DNA from: Acholeplasmatales bacterium
GTDB lineage: Bacteria; Bacillota_I; Bacilli_A; ML615J-28; CAG-313
Assembly: GCA_003539625.1 (NCBI GenBank)
Contig: DPOU01000012.1
Location: 1 to 51,611, forward strand
Direction of reading: 5' to 3'
Length of the DNA: 51,611 nucleotides
Position numbers and translations under genes: made by a program. This document shows, one piece after another, positions 8,303 through 17,716 of this stretch; within the stretch, counting starts at the first letter, position 1; each line of letters starts with the position of its first letter. The notes beneath the pieces are model-generated. The model saw nothing but the letters and a program-made list of their open reading frames with translations. It was not told where the DNA came from and made no database searches.

Positions 8303-9487
8303 TTAAACTGTCAAATCACCATCGGCAATTAAGTTCAATTTTCTAAACAATAAATCAATGAAGAAAACTAATATTCCAGGTGCTAATATTTGTAATCCAA
8401 AAATACCAACCCAAGTTTGCCAAGTATTTCCCATTGAGGCAAAAGTACCAATTTGACCAACTAGACCAGCTGTTCCCATGCCAGCACTAGAACCCATACA
8501 TACTAATTTCAATAGTGTTGTAGATATTGGCCCTAATATTGCGCTTGCTATGATTGTTGGTAACCAAATTATTGGCTTTTTCAAGATATTTTTAAATTGT
8601 AACATTGAAGTTCCAATTGCAATGGAAATTACCATTCCAATTTGATTGTCTTTTCTTGATTGTACCGCAAAACCAATCATTTGACATGAACAACCTACAA
8701 CAGCAGCTCCTGATGCTAGAATCAATCCTGAATATTCTTGCATATGCATTGCTTCACTAAGTGGTACACCATTTAAGTGAAATACCATTGCAGCAATAGC
8801 AGCACTAGAAATTGGTGCCGTTAAAGCCATTCCCATTAATACCGCAACTATTGCTCCCATTATTAATGGTGCAGCATTAGTACCATAGTTGACTAACCAT
8901 TGAATAGCATATGTAACATAAATCAAAGGGTATCTACATAGTAGAGATATGATAGTACTTACAATAACCCCAAGAAGAGGAATAATTAATATATCTACAG
9001 GTGTTTTTTTCTTGAAAATTAATTTAATTACTAATGCAGTACAAATACAAACAATATAGATTGTAAGGGGATCGCCGATTTTAATACCATTTGAAACTAT
9101 TTGTTTAGTTACAAAATTTGTTGTTAGTGAAAAATAGGCACTTATCTCGCCTGCCCCCGCAAGCACAATGGTTTCAAGTGGTTTCATCTTTAACATTAAA
9201 GCGATACCAACCCCAATACCAGCGCCAGTCAAAACTTGAAAGACATAAGATGCTCCTGTTTTGCCATCGCCTAAGGCATTACCGACTAATTGACAAAAGG
9301 GATTATTGCCTTTTAAAAATAGCTGTCCAATAGTTGCAATTATAGTTCCGATTATTAAGGTTGAAAATAAACCATAGGCCATTCCATTTAAAGTGGTAAT
9401 GAAGAAGTCTAATACTTTTTTCTTTTCTTCTTCAAGAATTTCTTCATCAGCAGTCTCTTCTTTAATATCAATGTTTTCTTCTGTCAT
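8303..9487 (-). CDS. PTS EIIC-like sugar permease (PTS_EIIC_2/PfoR type)
   Basis: 394 residues from the chosen start. A strongly acidic cytoplasmic N-tail (MTEENIDIKEETADEEILEE) is followed by about ten membrane segments rich in Gly and Ala. Typical sequences of the stand-alone EIIC_2 family are seen (GNALGDGKTGASYVFQVLTG, MALTAPISSAAIAAMVF, SAGMGTAGLVGQIGTF). These permeases lack attached EIIA/EIIB domains; the substrate is unknown. The longer ORF starting at 9562 is rejected because ATG 9487 has AGGAAGTG seven bases upstream and an extended -10 promoter lies between. It is the only convincing minus-strand gene in the window. Confidence 0.85.
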   Translation of the reverse strand: MTEENIDIKEETADEEILEEEKKKVLDFFITTLNGMAYGLFSTLIIGTIIATIGQLFLKGNNPFCQLVGNALGDGKTGASYVFQVLTGAGIGVGIALMLKMKPLETIVLAGAGEISAYFSLTTNFVTKQIVSNGIKIGDPLTIYIVCICTALVIKLIFKKKTPVDILIIPLLGVIVSTIISLLCRYPLIYVTYAIQWLVNYGTNAAPLIMGAIVAVLMGMALTAPISSAAIAAMVFHLNGVPLSEAMHMQEYSGLILASGAAVVGCSCQMIGFAVQSRKDNQIGMVISIAIGTSMLQFKNILKKPIIWLPTIIASAILGPISTTLLKLVCMGSSAGMGTAGLVGQIGTFASMGNTWQTWVGIFGLQILAPGILVFFIDLLFRKLNLIADGDLTV

Positions 9488-9517
9488 AATAACACTTCCT
9501 ATCATAATATTTGTTAC

Positions 9518-9526
9518 ATTATACCA
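9518..9526 (-). promoter_or_regulatory. Extended -10 promoter of the permease
   Basis: On the minus strand TGG followed by TATAAT lies about 31 bases upstream of ATG 9487. The -35 region is T-rich and weak. Confidence 0.6.
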
Positions 9527-9574
9527 AAAAAATTGAAAAATTACTAGTCTATTGATTATCATAATAAATGAATT

Positions 9575-9608
9575 GTGTTCGTGTACACAATCTAGAGTAC
9601 ACGAACAC
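9575..9608. promoter_or_regulatory. Perfect 12-bp inverted repeat midway between divergent promoters
   Basis: GTGTTCGTGTAC (9575-9586) and GTACACGAACAC (9597-9608) are exact inverted copies separated by 10 bases. No T-run follows, so it is not an obvious terminator. It lies almost equally far (about 50-65 bp) from the divergent -10 boxes of the permease and the helicase, as expected for a shared operator. Its GTTC...GAAC order is the reverse of the Bacillus LexA box (GAAC...GTTC). Confidence 0.6.
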
Positions 9609-9654
9609 TTCTGACATAATTATTTATTAATTACTAGATTTATTTTCAAAATAT

Positions 9655-9663
9655 TGGTATAAT
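9655..9663 (+). promoter_or_regulatory. Extended -10 promoter of the helicase operon
   Basis: TGG plus TATAAT (9658-9663), 61 bases before ATG 9724. No good -35 is visible. Confidence 0.6.
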
Positions 9664-9723
9664 TATTAAAAATGTCATGTAAAAATTAGAATTAGCAATA
9701 AACATTTCGAAGAGGGGCATAAA

Positions 9724-12700
9724 ATGGTTGAAAATAGTTATAATTGTCCATTGTGTGGAGCAAAAATGAAAATAAAGTATGCAAAAAAGGGTGTTCATAT
9801 TGGAAAACCTTTTTTGCTTTGTACAAATTATCCAACATGTAAAGGATTAATAGATATTGAAAGTCAAAAAAAAGTAGAAGCATGTGATGACAATTATCAA
9901 AAAACTAATCAGGTTGCGGATAAACAAATTAAGTTTTTTAATAGCGGTAAATTAGAAGTAAAGTCGTGTGTAGAGGGATACCAAGCATATTGTTTTCAGT
10001 CACTTGCACTTCCTAAAAAAGTATTAAGTGCAGTATTACTTAAAAAAGAAAAATATTTGAGTTCATTGTTGTGTTCGAAATTTAGAGTAGATTATATAGC
10101 GCCAAATAAAAATGTTAATATAGAAGTAAAAACAATATTTTCATTATTATTGCGATTATTAAATCGTGGATTTTTAACGATGAATTCAGTGAGAGTAGAA
10201 AATAAACTTCAAAAATACTTTAATATTACTTCAGATAATGAGGAATATAATTTATTCAAGTTAGATAATTACATTATATATAATAATGTTGTGAATAACG
10301 TAGATAGTCATAATGAAACAAGTTTTATAAATAAATTTCTAAAACCAATTTTTGGTGATTGTTGGGCATCACATGTTATTACTCAAGTTTCACTTAATTC
10401 ATTATCAAATATTACGAAATTAAAGGGTCAACGAGTAGATTTTTTGCTATCGCAATATAATAACCACTACATTATTGAGCTCGATGGTAAAGAACATTGT
10501 GAGCATAACGAAAAAGATAATCAAAGAGATACATTATTAAATAGAAGTGGTTATAAGGTATTGCGTATTAAAAATGAAGAATTAAATGATGCAATATGTG
10601 GTGAAAAACTTAATGCTTGTGGATTTGTTCCAGATTATCAAACTTCTTTTAATACATATGAAAAATATTTGATAGCAAATAAAATGATACACCAAATTCA
10701 GATTGCCATTGTAAAAGGCTTGGAACAAGGATATGTAAATCTAGAAGATAACATCAATCTATTTTTAGAAAGCAAAATATTTACAAATAAAGATCTTGAT
10801 AATATATTAAAAATATGCTTGGAAGATTTAGAAGAATTAATTTCTAATTTTGGCACAATTTATGGATTAAATTTAAAAATAGATTTTTGGAATAAATTAA
10901 AATCACCAATTAACATTAGCTTTGCTAATATTATTGATTGTGAAAGACAATTGATCATAAGAGATATAAGTACAAAAGACAATATTATTTGCGATATAGA
11001 AGAATATGACTATGTAAAACCAGTAACTTGTGAAAATCATGTGCTTAAATATTTTTTAAATTATATATTTAGACATAATGACTTTTTAGAAGGTCAATTA
11101 GAGGCTATTAATAAAATAATTAATAAAGAAGATGCAATTGTTTTATTACCCACAGGTAGTGGTAAATCAGTGATTTATCAACTGGCATCTTTTCTTAACC
11201 CTGGTGTTACAATGGTAATATCACCTATCATTTCTTTGATTAATGACCAAATTGACAATTTATTAAAAAACGGAATTAGTAATGCAATTGGGATTAGTTC
11301 AAAAAGTAACATTGCTAGAAGCAACTTAAGTGAACAATTAAAGTATAATAACTATTCTTTAATATATTTGTCACCCGAAAGATTACAAACGGGAAGTTTT
11401 AGAAACATAGTAGGGAATCTTTTATTGAAAAACACAGTTTATTGTGTTGCTGTAGATGAAGCTCATTGTATATCGGAGTGGGGGCATGACTTTAGAACAT
11501 CATATCTAAATATTGCCAAGAATTCGCGAACATTTTTTGCTAAAAATGGTAACTGCCCTAGTATTATAGCATTAACTGGAACGGCCTCATCAGCTGTTTT
11601 AAAAGATATAAAAAGAGAATTAAACATTGAAAAACTAAATTCAATAATAACGCCAAAGACATTTGATAGATCTGAATTACATTTCGGTATTTTCAGTAGC
11701 AAAAGCAGTGATAAAGAAATAACAACAGCCAATATAATAAATTATAACCTTCCTAGGGTGTTTCAAGTTTCTAAGGATGAATTTCAAAGTTTATCGTTTG
11801 AAAAAACATATTGTGGAATAGTTTTTTGTCCTAATGTTGATGGTCAATTTGGAGTAGCAAATTTAGCCACAAAATTAAAATTTTCTACAGGAATGAAAAT
11901 AGGCATATACTCTGGTAAAATGCCTAAAGGAATTAGTGGCGAAAAAGAATGGGAAAATATTAAAAATGAAACAACAAAATTGTTTAAAAATAACAAATTA
12001 AATCTTCTAGTTGCCACTAAAGCTTATGGAATGGGTATAGATAAACCAAATGTAAGATTTGTTATTCATTATGGAATACCTAGTTCAATAGAATCATTTT
12101 ATCAAGAAGCAGGAAGAGCTGGAAGAGATCATAAATTCGCGTTTTGTTCAATTGTATTTTCAAATGATAACGGCCCAACAAACGAATGGTTGCTAAATGC
12201 TAATACTCCGTTAGAAGAAGTTAGAAATATTATTGAGGGTATAAGTTATAGTTCAAATGATGATATTTCAAGAATGCTTTTTTACCATATTAATTCATTT
12301 AAGGGAATAAAAAACGAAAAAGAAATTGTTGATAAAATAATTGAAAAAATACAAAATGCAAAAACCGAAAGTATATTTATAACACCTAAAGAAGAACAGA
12401 ATAATTTTGAAAAGGCATTACAGCGACTTGTAATACTTGGCGTAGTTAATAATTATTCAATTGATTATTCTTCAAATGAATATAATTTAATAATTTCTAA
12501 TATAACAACTAATGAAATTATAAACAATTATGGTAATTACGTTAATGGATATAATAAAGGAAGAACATTAACAGAAAAAAATAAATTAAGAAAATACTCT
12601 ACACTAAATAAGATGGAATTTATAAAAAAAGCAACGCATGTCTTAATAGAATTTGTTTATGACACAATTGAAAAGGGACGTAGAAGAGGATTACGAGAAA

Positions 12701-13332
12701 TTTATGAACTTGCTAAGGAAGCTGTAAGTGCCGAAAACCAAGATTTAGTAATTAAAACCCGAATTAATCAATACATTGGTTCAAACTTTTCAACGTATTT
12801 GGATGAAATAATTGAGAAAGAAAAAATAAACTTAATGCAAATAGTTAATTTGTTTGAAGGTAAAGTGATTGAAAATGAACAAATTGATGGCATTAGATCA
12901 ATTTCAGAGTTGAAACAGTTACGAGGTGAGGCAAGTAGATACCTAGAAACTACTCCAGACCATCCATCACTATTATTTATAAGATCACTGACTGAAGTAT
13001 TTATGAATAATAATAATGATATTCTTAAAGAAGACTTTGAAAATGGAATATTATTTGCTATCAATAGATATCAGATAAATGAAAATGAATTATATAAATT
13101 TATTAGATATTATTTAACACAAATTTATGATAATAAATTTGATTTGTATGTTGACTTGTTAAATATAGCAATGAAGTCCGTAAATGATAAATATAAACTA
13201 ACTAATTATTTGATAAATAGTGTAGATGATAATAACGAAGACATTATAAGCATTCAAGCAATGACTTATCTTGAAACATCTTTGGTAGATGTATTAGAAA
13301 ATGTAAATAAAGAAGGTGAACAAAATGGATAA
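9724..13332 (+). CDS. Zinc-finger/PD-(D/E)XK (DUF559-like) nuclease fused to a RecQ-family helicase
   Basis: 1,202 residues. A topoisomerase-type zinc finger is at 8-39 (C8, C11, C33, C39). A DUF559/Vsr-like nuclease fold is at about 195-285, with RVDF (D239), IELDGKEH (E252, D254, K256) and a RD...GYKVLRI ending. A complete SF2 RecQ core follows: EGQ (Q459), Walker A TGSGKS (about 477-482), DEAH (578-581), the RecQ aromatic loop CISEWGHDFRTSY, TGTAS, GMGIDKPNVR and QEAGRAGRD (794-802). A winged-helix-like stretch (ALQRLVILGVVNNY) and about 300 helical residues end the protein. RecQ unwinds DNA 3'-5'; the attached nuclease and zinc finger suggest processing of foreign or damaged DNA. Housekeeping RecQ is about 600 residues without these additions. 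SD AGAGGGG is at 9711-9717. It overlaps the next gene by 8 bases. Confidence 0.85.
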   Translation: MVENSYNCPLCGAKMKIKYAKKGVHIGKPFLLCTNYPTCKGLIDIESQKKVEACDDNYQKTNQVADKQIKFFNSGKLEVKSCVEGYQAYCFQSLALPKKVLSAVLLKKEKYLSSLLCSKFRVDYIAPNKNVNIEVKTIFSLLLRLLNRGFLTMNSVRVENKLQKYFNITSDNEEYNLFKLDNYIIYNNVVNNVDSHNETSFINKFLKPIFGDCWASHVITQVSLNSLSNITKLKGQRVDFLLSQYNNHYIIELDGKEHCEHNEKDNQRDTLLNRSGYKVLRIKNEELNDAICGEKLNACGFVPDYQTSFNTYEKYLIANKMIHQIQIAIVKGLEQGYVNLEDNINLFLESKIFTNKDLDNILKICLEDLEELISNFGTIYGLNLKIDFWNKLKSPINISFANIIDCERQLIIRDISTKDNIICDIEEYDYVKPVTCENHVLKYFLNYIFRHNDFLEGQLEAINKIINKEDAIVLLPTGSGKSVIYQLASFLNPGVTMVISPIISLINDQIDNLLKNGISNAIGISSKSNIARSNLSEQLKYNNYSLIYLSPERLQTGSFRNIVGNLLLKNTVYCVAVDEAHCISEWGHDFRTSYLNIAKNSRTFFAKNGNCPSIIALTGTASSAVLKDIKRELNIEKLNSIITPKTFDRSELHFGIFSSKSSDKEITTANIINYNLPRVFQVSKDEFQSLSFEKTYCGIVFCPNVDGQFGVANLATKLKFSTGMKIGIYSGKMPKGISGEKEWENIKNETTKLFKNNKLNLLVATKAYGMGIDKPNVRFVIHYGIPSSIESFYQEAGRAGRDHKFAFCSIVFSNDNGPTNEWLLNANTPLEEVRNIIEGISYSSNDDISRMLFYHINSFKGIKNEKEIVDKIIEKIQNAKTESIFITPKEEQNNFEKALQRLVILGVVNNYSIDYSSNEYNLIISNITTNEIINNYGNYVNGYNKGRTLTEKNKLRKYSTLNKMEFIKKATHVLIEFVYDTIEKGRRRGLREIYELAKEAVSAENQDLVIKTRINQYIGSNFSTYLDEIIEKEKINLMQIVNLFEGKVIENEQIDGIRSISELKQLRGEASRYLETTPDHPSLLFIRSLTEVFMNNNNDILKEDFENGILFAINRYQINENELYKFIRYYLTQIYDNKFDLYVDLLNIAMKSVNDKYKLTNYLINSVDDNNEDIISIQAMTYLETSLVDVLENVNKEGEQNG

Positions 13333-13789
13333 AAATATAGCAAGTGAAGTAGTTAACAAATTCGAAAAGGCCAAGCAAGCAATTGAAAAACTTGAACAAG
13401 AAATAGAAAATTATCGCAATGCGACAATTTATTTAAATAAATCAGCTGATAACTTGGAACTTATTTCAAAAGAAGTTAATAAACTTTTATTAAACACAGA
13501 ACAAATTGAAAAAGAAGTATTGAGCATATTGACTGGAGATATGTTGAAAAAATTTAATACAGAAGTTTCTCAAGTAACAGTTCAAGTAGAAAAATTAGAT
13601 AATAGAATAAATAGTTTATTAGAAAAAATAAATAATATAAGTGAATTAATTACTAATAATGACAAAAGATATGAGGAGTTGAATCGTACTATAAACGAAA
13701 ATAAAAAGCAATTAAGATTAATATTTATTATTACATTAATTGCTAGTGTAATAACTCTAGCTCTATTAGTGATTAATATAATTAAATAA
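13325..13789 (+). CDS. Tail-anchored coiled-coil protein in the helicase operon
   Basis: 154 residues. Residues about 5-130 are almost all helical with heptad-like spacing and no Cys or Gly-rich core, as in a long coiled coil. Residues 132-152 (IFIITLIASVITLALLVINI) are a single C-terminal membrane anchor. No enzyme motif is seen. ATG 13325 is preferred over GTG 13316 because GAAGGTG (13312-13318) is then correctly spaced. The start lies inside the last codons of the helicase gene, implying translational coupling and a linked role, perhaps membrane sensing or tethering. I do not recognise a family. Confidence 0.7.
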   Translation: MDKNIASEVVNKFEKAKQAIEKLEQEIENYRNATIYLNKSADNLELISKEVNKLLLNTEQIEKEVLSILTGDMLKKFNTEVSQVTVQVEKLDNRINSLLEKINNISELITNNDKRYEELNRTINENKKQLRLIFIITLIASVITLALLVINIIK

Positions 13790-13790
13790 T

Positions 13791-14537
13791 ATGAATAACG
13801 ATTTTATTAATATTACATCTGAAAATATTGAAAATGAACATCTATGTTGTATTATCAGGACTAAAACAAAACATGAAGGTGTTGAAAGTAAAAGAGCATG
13901 GATTAAGGACAGAATTAAAGAAGGACATGTGTTTAGAAAATTAGTCGAAAAAGCAACGGTTTTTATTGAATATGCTCCCTTAGAAAAAGCTTGGGTACCA
14001 ATTGAAGGTGATAATTATTATTACATTTATTGCTTGTGGGTATTAGGCGAATATCGAGGTAAGGGTTATGCTAAATCACTAATGGAGTATTGTATTGATG
14101 ATGATAGGAAGAATGGTAAATCAGGCATTTGTATGTTAGCAGCTCAAAAGCAAAAGGCTTGGTTGTCTAGTCAAGATTTTGTTAAAAAATATGGATTTAA
14201 AACTGTTGATACGACTGATAATGGTTATGAATTATTAGCACTATCTTTTGATGGAAGTTATCCTAAGTTTTGTGAAAATGCTAAAAAAATGGAAATAGAT
14301 TGCCAAGATTTAACAATATTTTATGATAATCAATGTCCTTATATTTATCAAACTGTCAATAGCATAAGAAAATACTGTGGTGAAAATAATGTAAAACTAA
14401 ATTTAGTATTAATAAATTCATTAGAAGAAGCAAAAAAACTTCCTTGTGTATTTAATAATTTTGCGGTATTTTATAGAGGTAATTTTGTTACTGTAAATTT
14501 GCTGGATGTAAAAACAATTGAAAGAATAATTAAATAG
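13791..14537 (+). CDS. GNAT acetyltransferase with YoaP-like C-terminal domain
   Basis: 248 residues. The N-terminal GNAT domain (about 1-150) carries the acetyl-CoA loop YRGKGYAKSLMEYC (R/Q-x-x-G-x-G/A type), preceded by the beta strand IYCLWVLGEY. The C-terminal 85 residues (DLTIFYDNQCPYIYQTVNSI...) match the domain that follows GNAT in Bacillus YoaP-type proteins. Substrate unknown. Its ATG is one base after the coiled-coil stop and it shares a terminator with the helicase unit, so it is co-transcribed. No clear SD is seen, fitting coupled translation. It may be a third component or a passenger. Confidence 0.8.
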   Translation: MNNDFINITSENIENEHLCCIIRTKTKHEGVESKRAWIKDRIKEGHVFRKLVEKATVFIEYAPLEKAWVPIEGDNYYYIYCLWVLGEYRGKGYAKSLMEYCIDDDRKNGKSGICMLAAQKQKAWLSSQDFVKKYGFKTVDTTDNGYELLALSFDGSYPKFCENAKKMEIDCQDLTIFYDNQCPYIYQTVNSIRKYCGENNVKLNLVLINSLEEAKKLPCVFNNFAVFYRGNFVTVNLLDVKTIERIIK

Positions 14538-14544
14538 AGTAGCT

Positions 14545-14584
14545 AAAAAGGAGTATTTGGTAAGTAAAATATTCCTTTTTATTT
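14545..14584 (+). terminator. Intrinsic terminator of the helicase operon
   Basis: AAAAAGGAGTATTT pairs with AAATATTCCTTTTT (ending 14580), followed by ATTTT. Confidence 0.8.
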
Positions 14585-14634
14585 TGGTAAATTTTAACTT
14601 TTAATAAATCAAAGAAAAAGGACATAATACTATT

Positions 14635-16035
14635 ATGAAGAAAAAAATCATTTTAAGTTTAATAATTATTATGCTTCTTTGTTTTACAAGTTGTAAAAAG
14701 AAAGAAAGTGAAAAGTTAGAGTTTTTAGAAAAACCTCTAGAATCGTATGTTGTTAATACTAGTACTAACCAAGCATTAGAAAACATTAAAATAAAAATAA
14801 CAAATGGTAAAAAAAACATAATAAAGAAAGCAAGTGATGCTAGTATAAATGTTAATGGCTTTGATTTATCGATTATTGGCGAACATATTGCTAAATTTAC
14901 ATATGGTGATAAAGAACTGACTTGGAAATATTTTGTCCAAAATTCAGTTTGGAATAAAAATGAAAATACTCTTTGGTATAATGAAGAAAAAAGTGTCTTT
15001 AAAATCAATAATGCTGAAGAATTAGCTGGTCTTGCAAAATTAGTTAATAGTGGCAATGATTTTAAAAATAAAGTAATTCTTTTAAATAGTGATATTGATT
15101 TAGGAGGACACGCATGGATTCCTATTGGAACATCAGGAAAAGGCGTTTCAAAAAATAATGAATATTATTTTTCAGGGGTGTTCAATGGTCAAGGACATCA
15201 AATAAATAACTTACATATAGTAGCTGAACATACAAAAATAGGTGAACACATTAGTAGCGAAGAATCTTATTATAATGCAGGGATATTTGGACAAACTCTT
15301 GACGCAACAATTAAAAATGTTAAAATTAATAATGTTACCATTGTAAATGGAATGATGAACGAAGGTGTAAGGTCTTTACAAGGAACAGGTGCATTAGTTG
15401 GCTATGCAAAAGGCAAAAGTATATTTACCAATATAACTATAACTGGTAAGATAAATATTGATGGCGAATATAAGGTTGGAGGAATTATTGGAAATATAAG
15501 TGGAAATTCGCCAGTAATCCAAGGGTTAAAAATCATAGGTAACGATGATAGCTATATTTATGGAACTGATCAAAAGTACAAAGATACTAATAATTTTGGT
15601 GGTATAATTGGCTTTGGTGATGTTACTAATGCCATAATTGATGATTGTTGTACGGATATAAAAATAACCGGGGTAACTAGTGGCGGTATAATTGGTTCGA
15701 TCGTTGGAAGTAATATTACTATTTCAAATTGTGTAGTTTATAACGATGTCGAAGATTTGGAATTTACCATAACAGGAGGAATTATTGGAGCCAGATTTAC
15801 CAATTTTACAATTAATAATTGTTATTTTCTAGGAAATGTGATAACTGGTGCTAATAATGATTATGGTGATGTAATTGTAGGTAAATATGGTAAAAATGTC
15901 ATAATAGATAGTAATAATATTTTCTATGCTAATAAAAATGATAAAATATTTAATAGTTTAAATGCAATTAGACAAGATTATCAACAAATAATAGATATGC
16001 TATCAGACAACTTAAAAATAGATGAAAATGACTAA
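14635..16035 (+). CDS. GLUG-motif surface lipoprotein
   Basis: 466 residues. A lipoprotein signal peptide ends at LCFTSC with the lipidated Cys at position 20, followed by a Lys-rich linker. From about residue 120 it shows the beta-helical pattern of gut-bacterial GLUG proteins. The opening unit is AEELAGLAKLVNSGNDFKNK, then VFNGQGHQINNLHI, then repeats such as GTGALVGYAKG, VGGIIGNISG, FGGIIGFGD, SGGIIGSIVG and TGGIIGARF. These proteins are generally surface or adhesin-like; the ligand is unknown. SD AAAAGGA (14616-14622) sits 12 bases from ATG. The gene is monocistronic. Confidence 0.8.
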   Translation: MKKKIILSLIIIMLLCFTSCKKKESEKLEFLEKPLESYVVNTSTNQALENIKIKITNGKKNIIKKASDASINVNGFDLSIIGEHIAKFTYGDKELTWKYFVQNSVWNKNENTLWYNEEKSVFKINNAEELAGLAKLVNSGNDFKNKVILLNSDIDLGGHAWIPIGTSGKGVSKNNEYYFSGVFNGQGHQINNLHIVAEHTKIGEHISSEESYYNAGIFGQTLDATIKNVKINNVTIVNGMMNEGVRSLQGTGALVGYAKGKSIFTNITITGKINIDGEYKVGGIIGNISGNSPVIQGLKIIGNDDSYIYGTDQKYKDTNNFGGIIGFGDVTNAIIDDCCTDIKITGVTSGGIIGSIVGSNITISNCVVYNDVEDLEFTITGGIIGARFTNFTINNCYFLGNVITGANNDYGDVIVGKYGKNVIIDSNNIFYANKNDKIFNSLNAIRQDYQQIIDMLSDNLKIDEND

Positions 16036-16057
16036 CCAGGAGTTAGTTATTTTCTTT
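16031..16057 (+). terminator. Short hairpin overlapping the lipoprotein stop
   Basis: ACTAAC (16031-16036) pairs with GTTAGT (16042-16047), followed by a T-rich tail. The stop codon lies inside the first arm. Modest strength. Confidence 0.45.
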
Positions 16058-16067
16058 TGCTATCTAA

Positions 16068-16096
16068 ATGACAAAATAAGATACTTCTAGTATAAT
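16068..16096 (+). promoter_or_regulatory. SigA-type promoter of the MATE gene
   Basis: -35 ATGACA (16068-16073), 17-bp spacer, -10 TATAAT (16091-16096). Confidence 0.75.
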
Positions 16097-16121
16097 ATCT
16101 ACTTAGAAAAAGGAGCATAAT

Positions 16122-17480
16122 ATGAATGCTGAAAAAGATTTAACAAAAGGGCCACTCTGGAAGCAGATAATTTTATTTAGTTTACCATTAATGTTTTCCA
16201 ACATCTTACAAGCGTTGTTCAATATGTCAGATATTGCGGTAGTTGGAAAATTTGCGGGAAACACAGCCTTAGGTGCAGTAGGATCAACAACAATTTTAGT
16301 ATCACTATTTACAGGTTTTTTAATTGGACTTGGAAATGGCGTTAATGTAGTTGTTGCCCGTTTTATCGGCGAGAAAAATCACAAAAAAATCACTGAATCG
16401 GTTTTAACAGCACTAGTTACATGTTCGACGATTGGTATTATTCTTTTATTTATTGGACTATTTTGTTCGAGATTCTTTTTAGAGTTAATTAATACCAAAG
16501 ATGATTTAATTGATGGAGCTACACTATACTTAAAAATATATTTTTTTGGTATGCCAGCAATGGCAATCTACAATTACGGTAATGCTATTTTTAGTGCAAG
16601 TGGTAATACCAAAAAACCTATTGTGTATTTATTGATTGCGGGAATAATTAACGTATTATTAAATCTTTTCTTTGTTATTGTGTGTCATCTAGGTGTTGCA
16701 GGTGTTGCAATTGCCAGTGCTGCTTCACAATACGTTTCAGCAATTTTAATTGTTATATCTTTAACAAGACTTAAAACAAGTTGTAAATTATGCATAAAAG
16801 ATAATAAATTTAATTTTGAATATTGTAAAATGGTTTTAAAACTTGGAATTCCATCAGGATTTCAAAACTGTATATTTGCCATAGCTAATCTATTCATCCA
16901 AAAAGGTGTCAATAGCTTTGATTCAATAATGGTAGAAGGTAATTCTGCCGCAACAAATTTTGATGCTTTAATATATGATGTAATGGCAGCCTGCTATATG
17001 GCATGTTCAAGTTTCATAGGTCAAAATTTTGGTGCACGCAATAAGAAACGTGTAATTAATAGCTATTTAATAGCAATGCTTTATGCTTTCTTGTTTGGCG
17101 CTTTATTTGGTGGCTTATTAGTAATATTTGATAGACAATTATTAAGTATCTTCACTTCATCAGAAGAAGTAATAGATGCGGGGGTTAAACGTATTCAAAT
17201 AATGGGATATTCGTATGCGTTTAGCGCATTAATGGATAATACGATAGCAGCTTCAAGAGGTCTTGGAAAAACCATAGTTCCAACCATCATCGTTATTTCA
17301 GGATCTTGCATATTCCGTATTGCTTGGATATATACAATTTTTGCCCATTATCATACAATTAAATCATTATATTTATTATACTTTTTCTCTTGGATGATTA
17401 CGGGTATCTTCGAATTAATATATTTTATATACGCATATAAAAAGACGTTTAAAAATGACCAGATTTTAGCAAATAATTAA
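16122..17480 (+). CDS. MATE-family efflux transporter
   Basis: 452 residues with twelve predicted membrane segments in two similar halves, the usual size for NorM/DinF-type MATE exporters. The opening TKGPLWKQIILFSLPLMFSN, followed by NMSDIAVVGKFAG and ALGAVGSTT, is characteristic, and the second half contains SSFIGQNFGARNKKR. MATE proteins export cationic drugs or metabolites in exchange for Na+ or H+. AGGAG (16111-16115) fixes the start. It is its own transcription unit with a good promoter and terminator, and is the first of several resistance-like genes between 16122 and 21274. Confidence 0.9.
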   Translation: MNAEKDLTKGPLWKQIILFSLPLMFSNILQALFNMSDIAVVGKFAGNTALGAVGSTTILVSLFTGFLIGLGNGVNVVVARFIGEKNHKKITESVLTALVTCSTIGIILLFIGLFCSRFFLELINTKDDLIDGATLYLKIYFFGMPAMAIYNYGNAIFSASGNTKKPIVYLLIAGIINVLLNLFFVIVCHLGVAGVAIASAASQYVSAILIVISLTRLKTSCKLCIKDNKFNFEYCKMVLKLGIPSGFQNCIFAIANLFIQKGVNSFDSIMVEGNSAATNFDALIYDVMAACYMACSSFIGQNFGARNKKRVINSYLIAMLYAFLFGALFGGLLVIFDRQLLSIFTSSEEVIDAGVKRIQIMGYSYAFSALMDNTIAASRGLGKTIVPTIIVISGSCIFRIAWIYTIFAHYHTIKSLYLLYFFSWMITGIFELIYFIYAYKKTFKNDQILANN

Positions 17481-17483
17481 TAT

Positions 17484-17517
17484 AAAACCCTATCTTATAG
17501 TTATAAGATGGGGTTTT
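17484..17517 (+). terminator. Strong intrinsic terminator of the MATE gene
   Basis: AAAACCC-T-ATCTTATA pairs with TATAAGAT-GGGGTTTT around a GT loop, followed by T residues. Confidence 0.85.
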
Positions 17518-17573
17518 TAATTACCATGTTGTATAACTCTTTGTCAATATCAGTGAGTCTTTTTATAAAAAAT

Positions 17574-17602
17574 TTGAAAACATATTTTGGGTATGATATA
17601 AT
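17574..17602 (+). promoter_or_regulatory. Promoter of the APH-like gene
   Basis: -35 TTGAAA (17574-17579), 17-bp spacer ending in TGA, -10 TATAAT (17597-17602). Confidence 0.75.
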
Positions 17603-17716
17603 GATTTATAAGTTAATGAAGTAATTTAGTAACAATTAAATTTGAAACTTATGGATTGAATCTTTAATAAGATGGTTTGTTTTTAAAAGATAAAGAAGTA
17701 AAGAGGTAATTTCAAT

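Noticed and set aside
9488..9562. Longer N-terminus for the PTS permease (start at 9562)
   Set aside because: The extension would run through the promoter at 9518-9526, and the internal ATG 9487 has a proper ribosome site.
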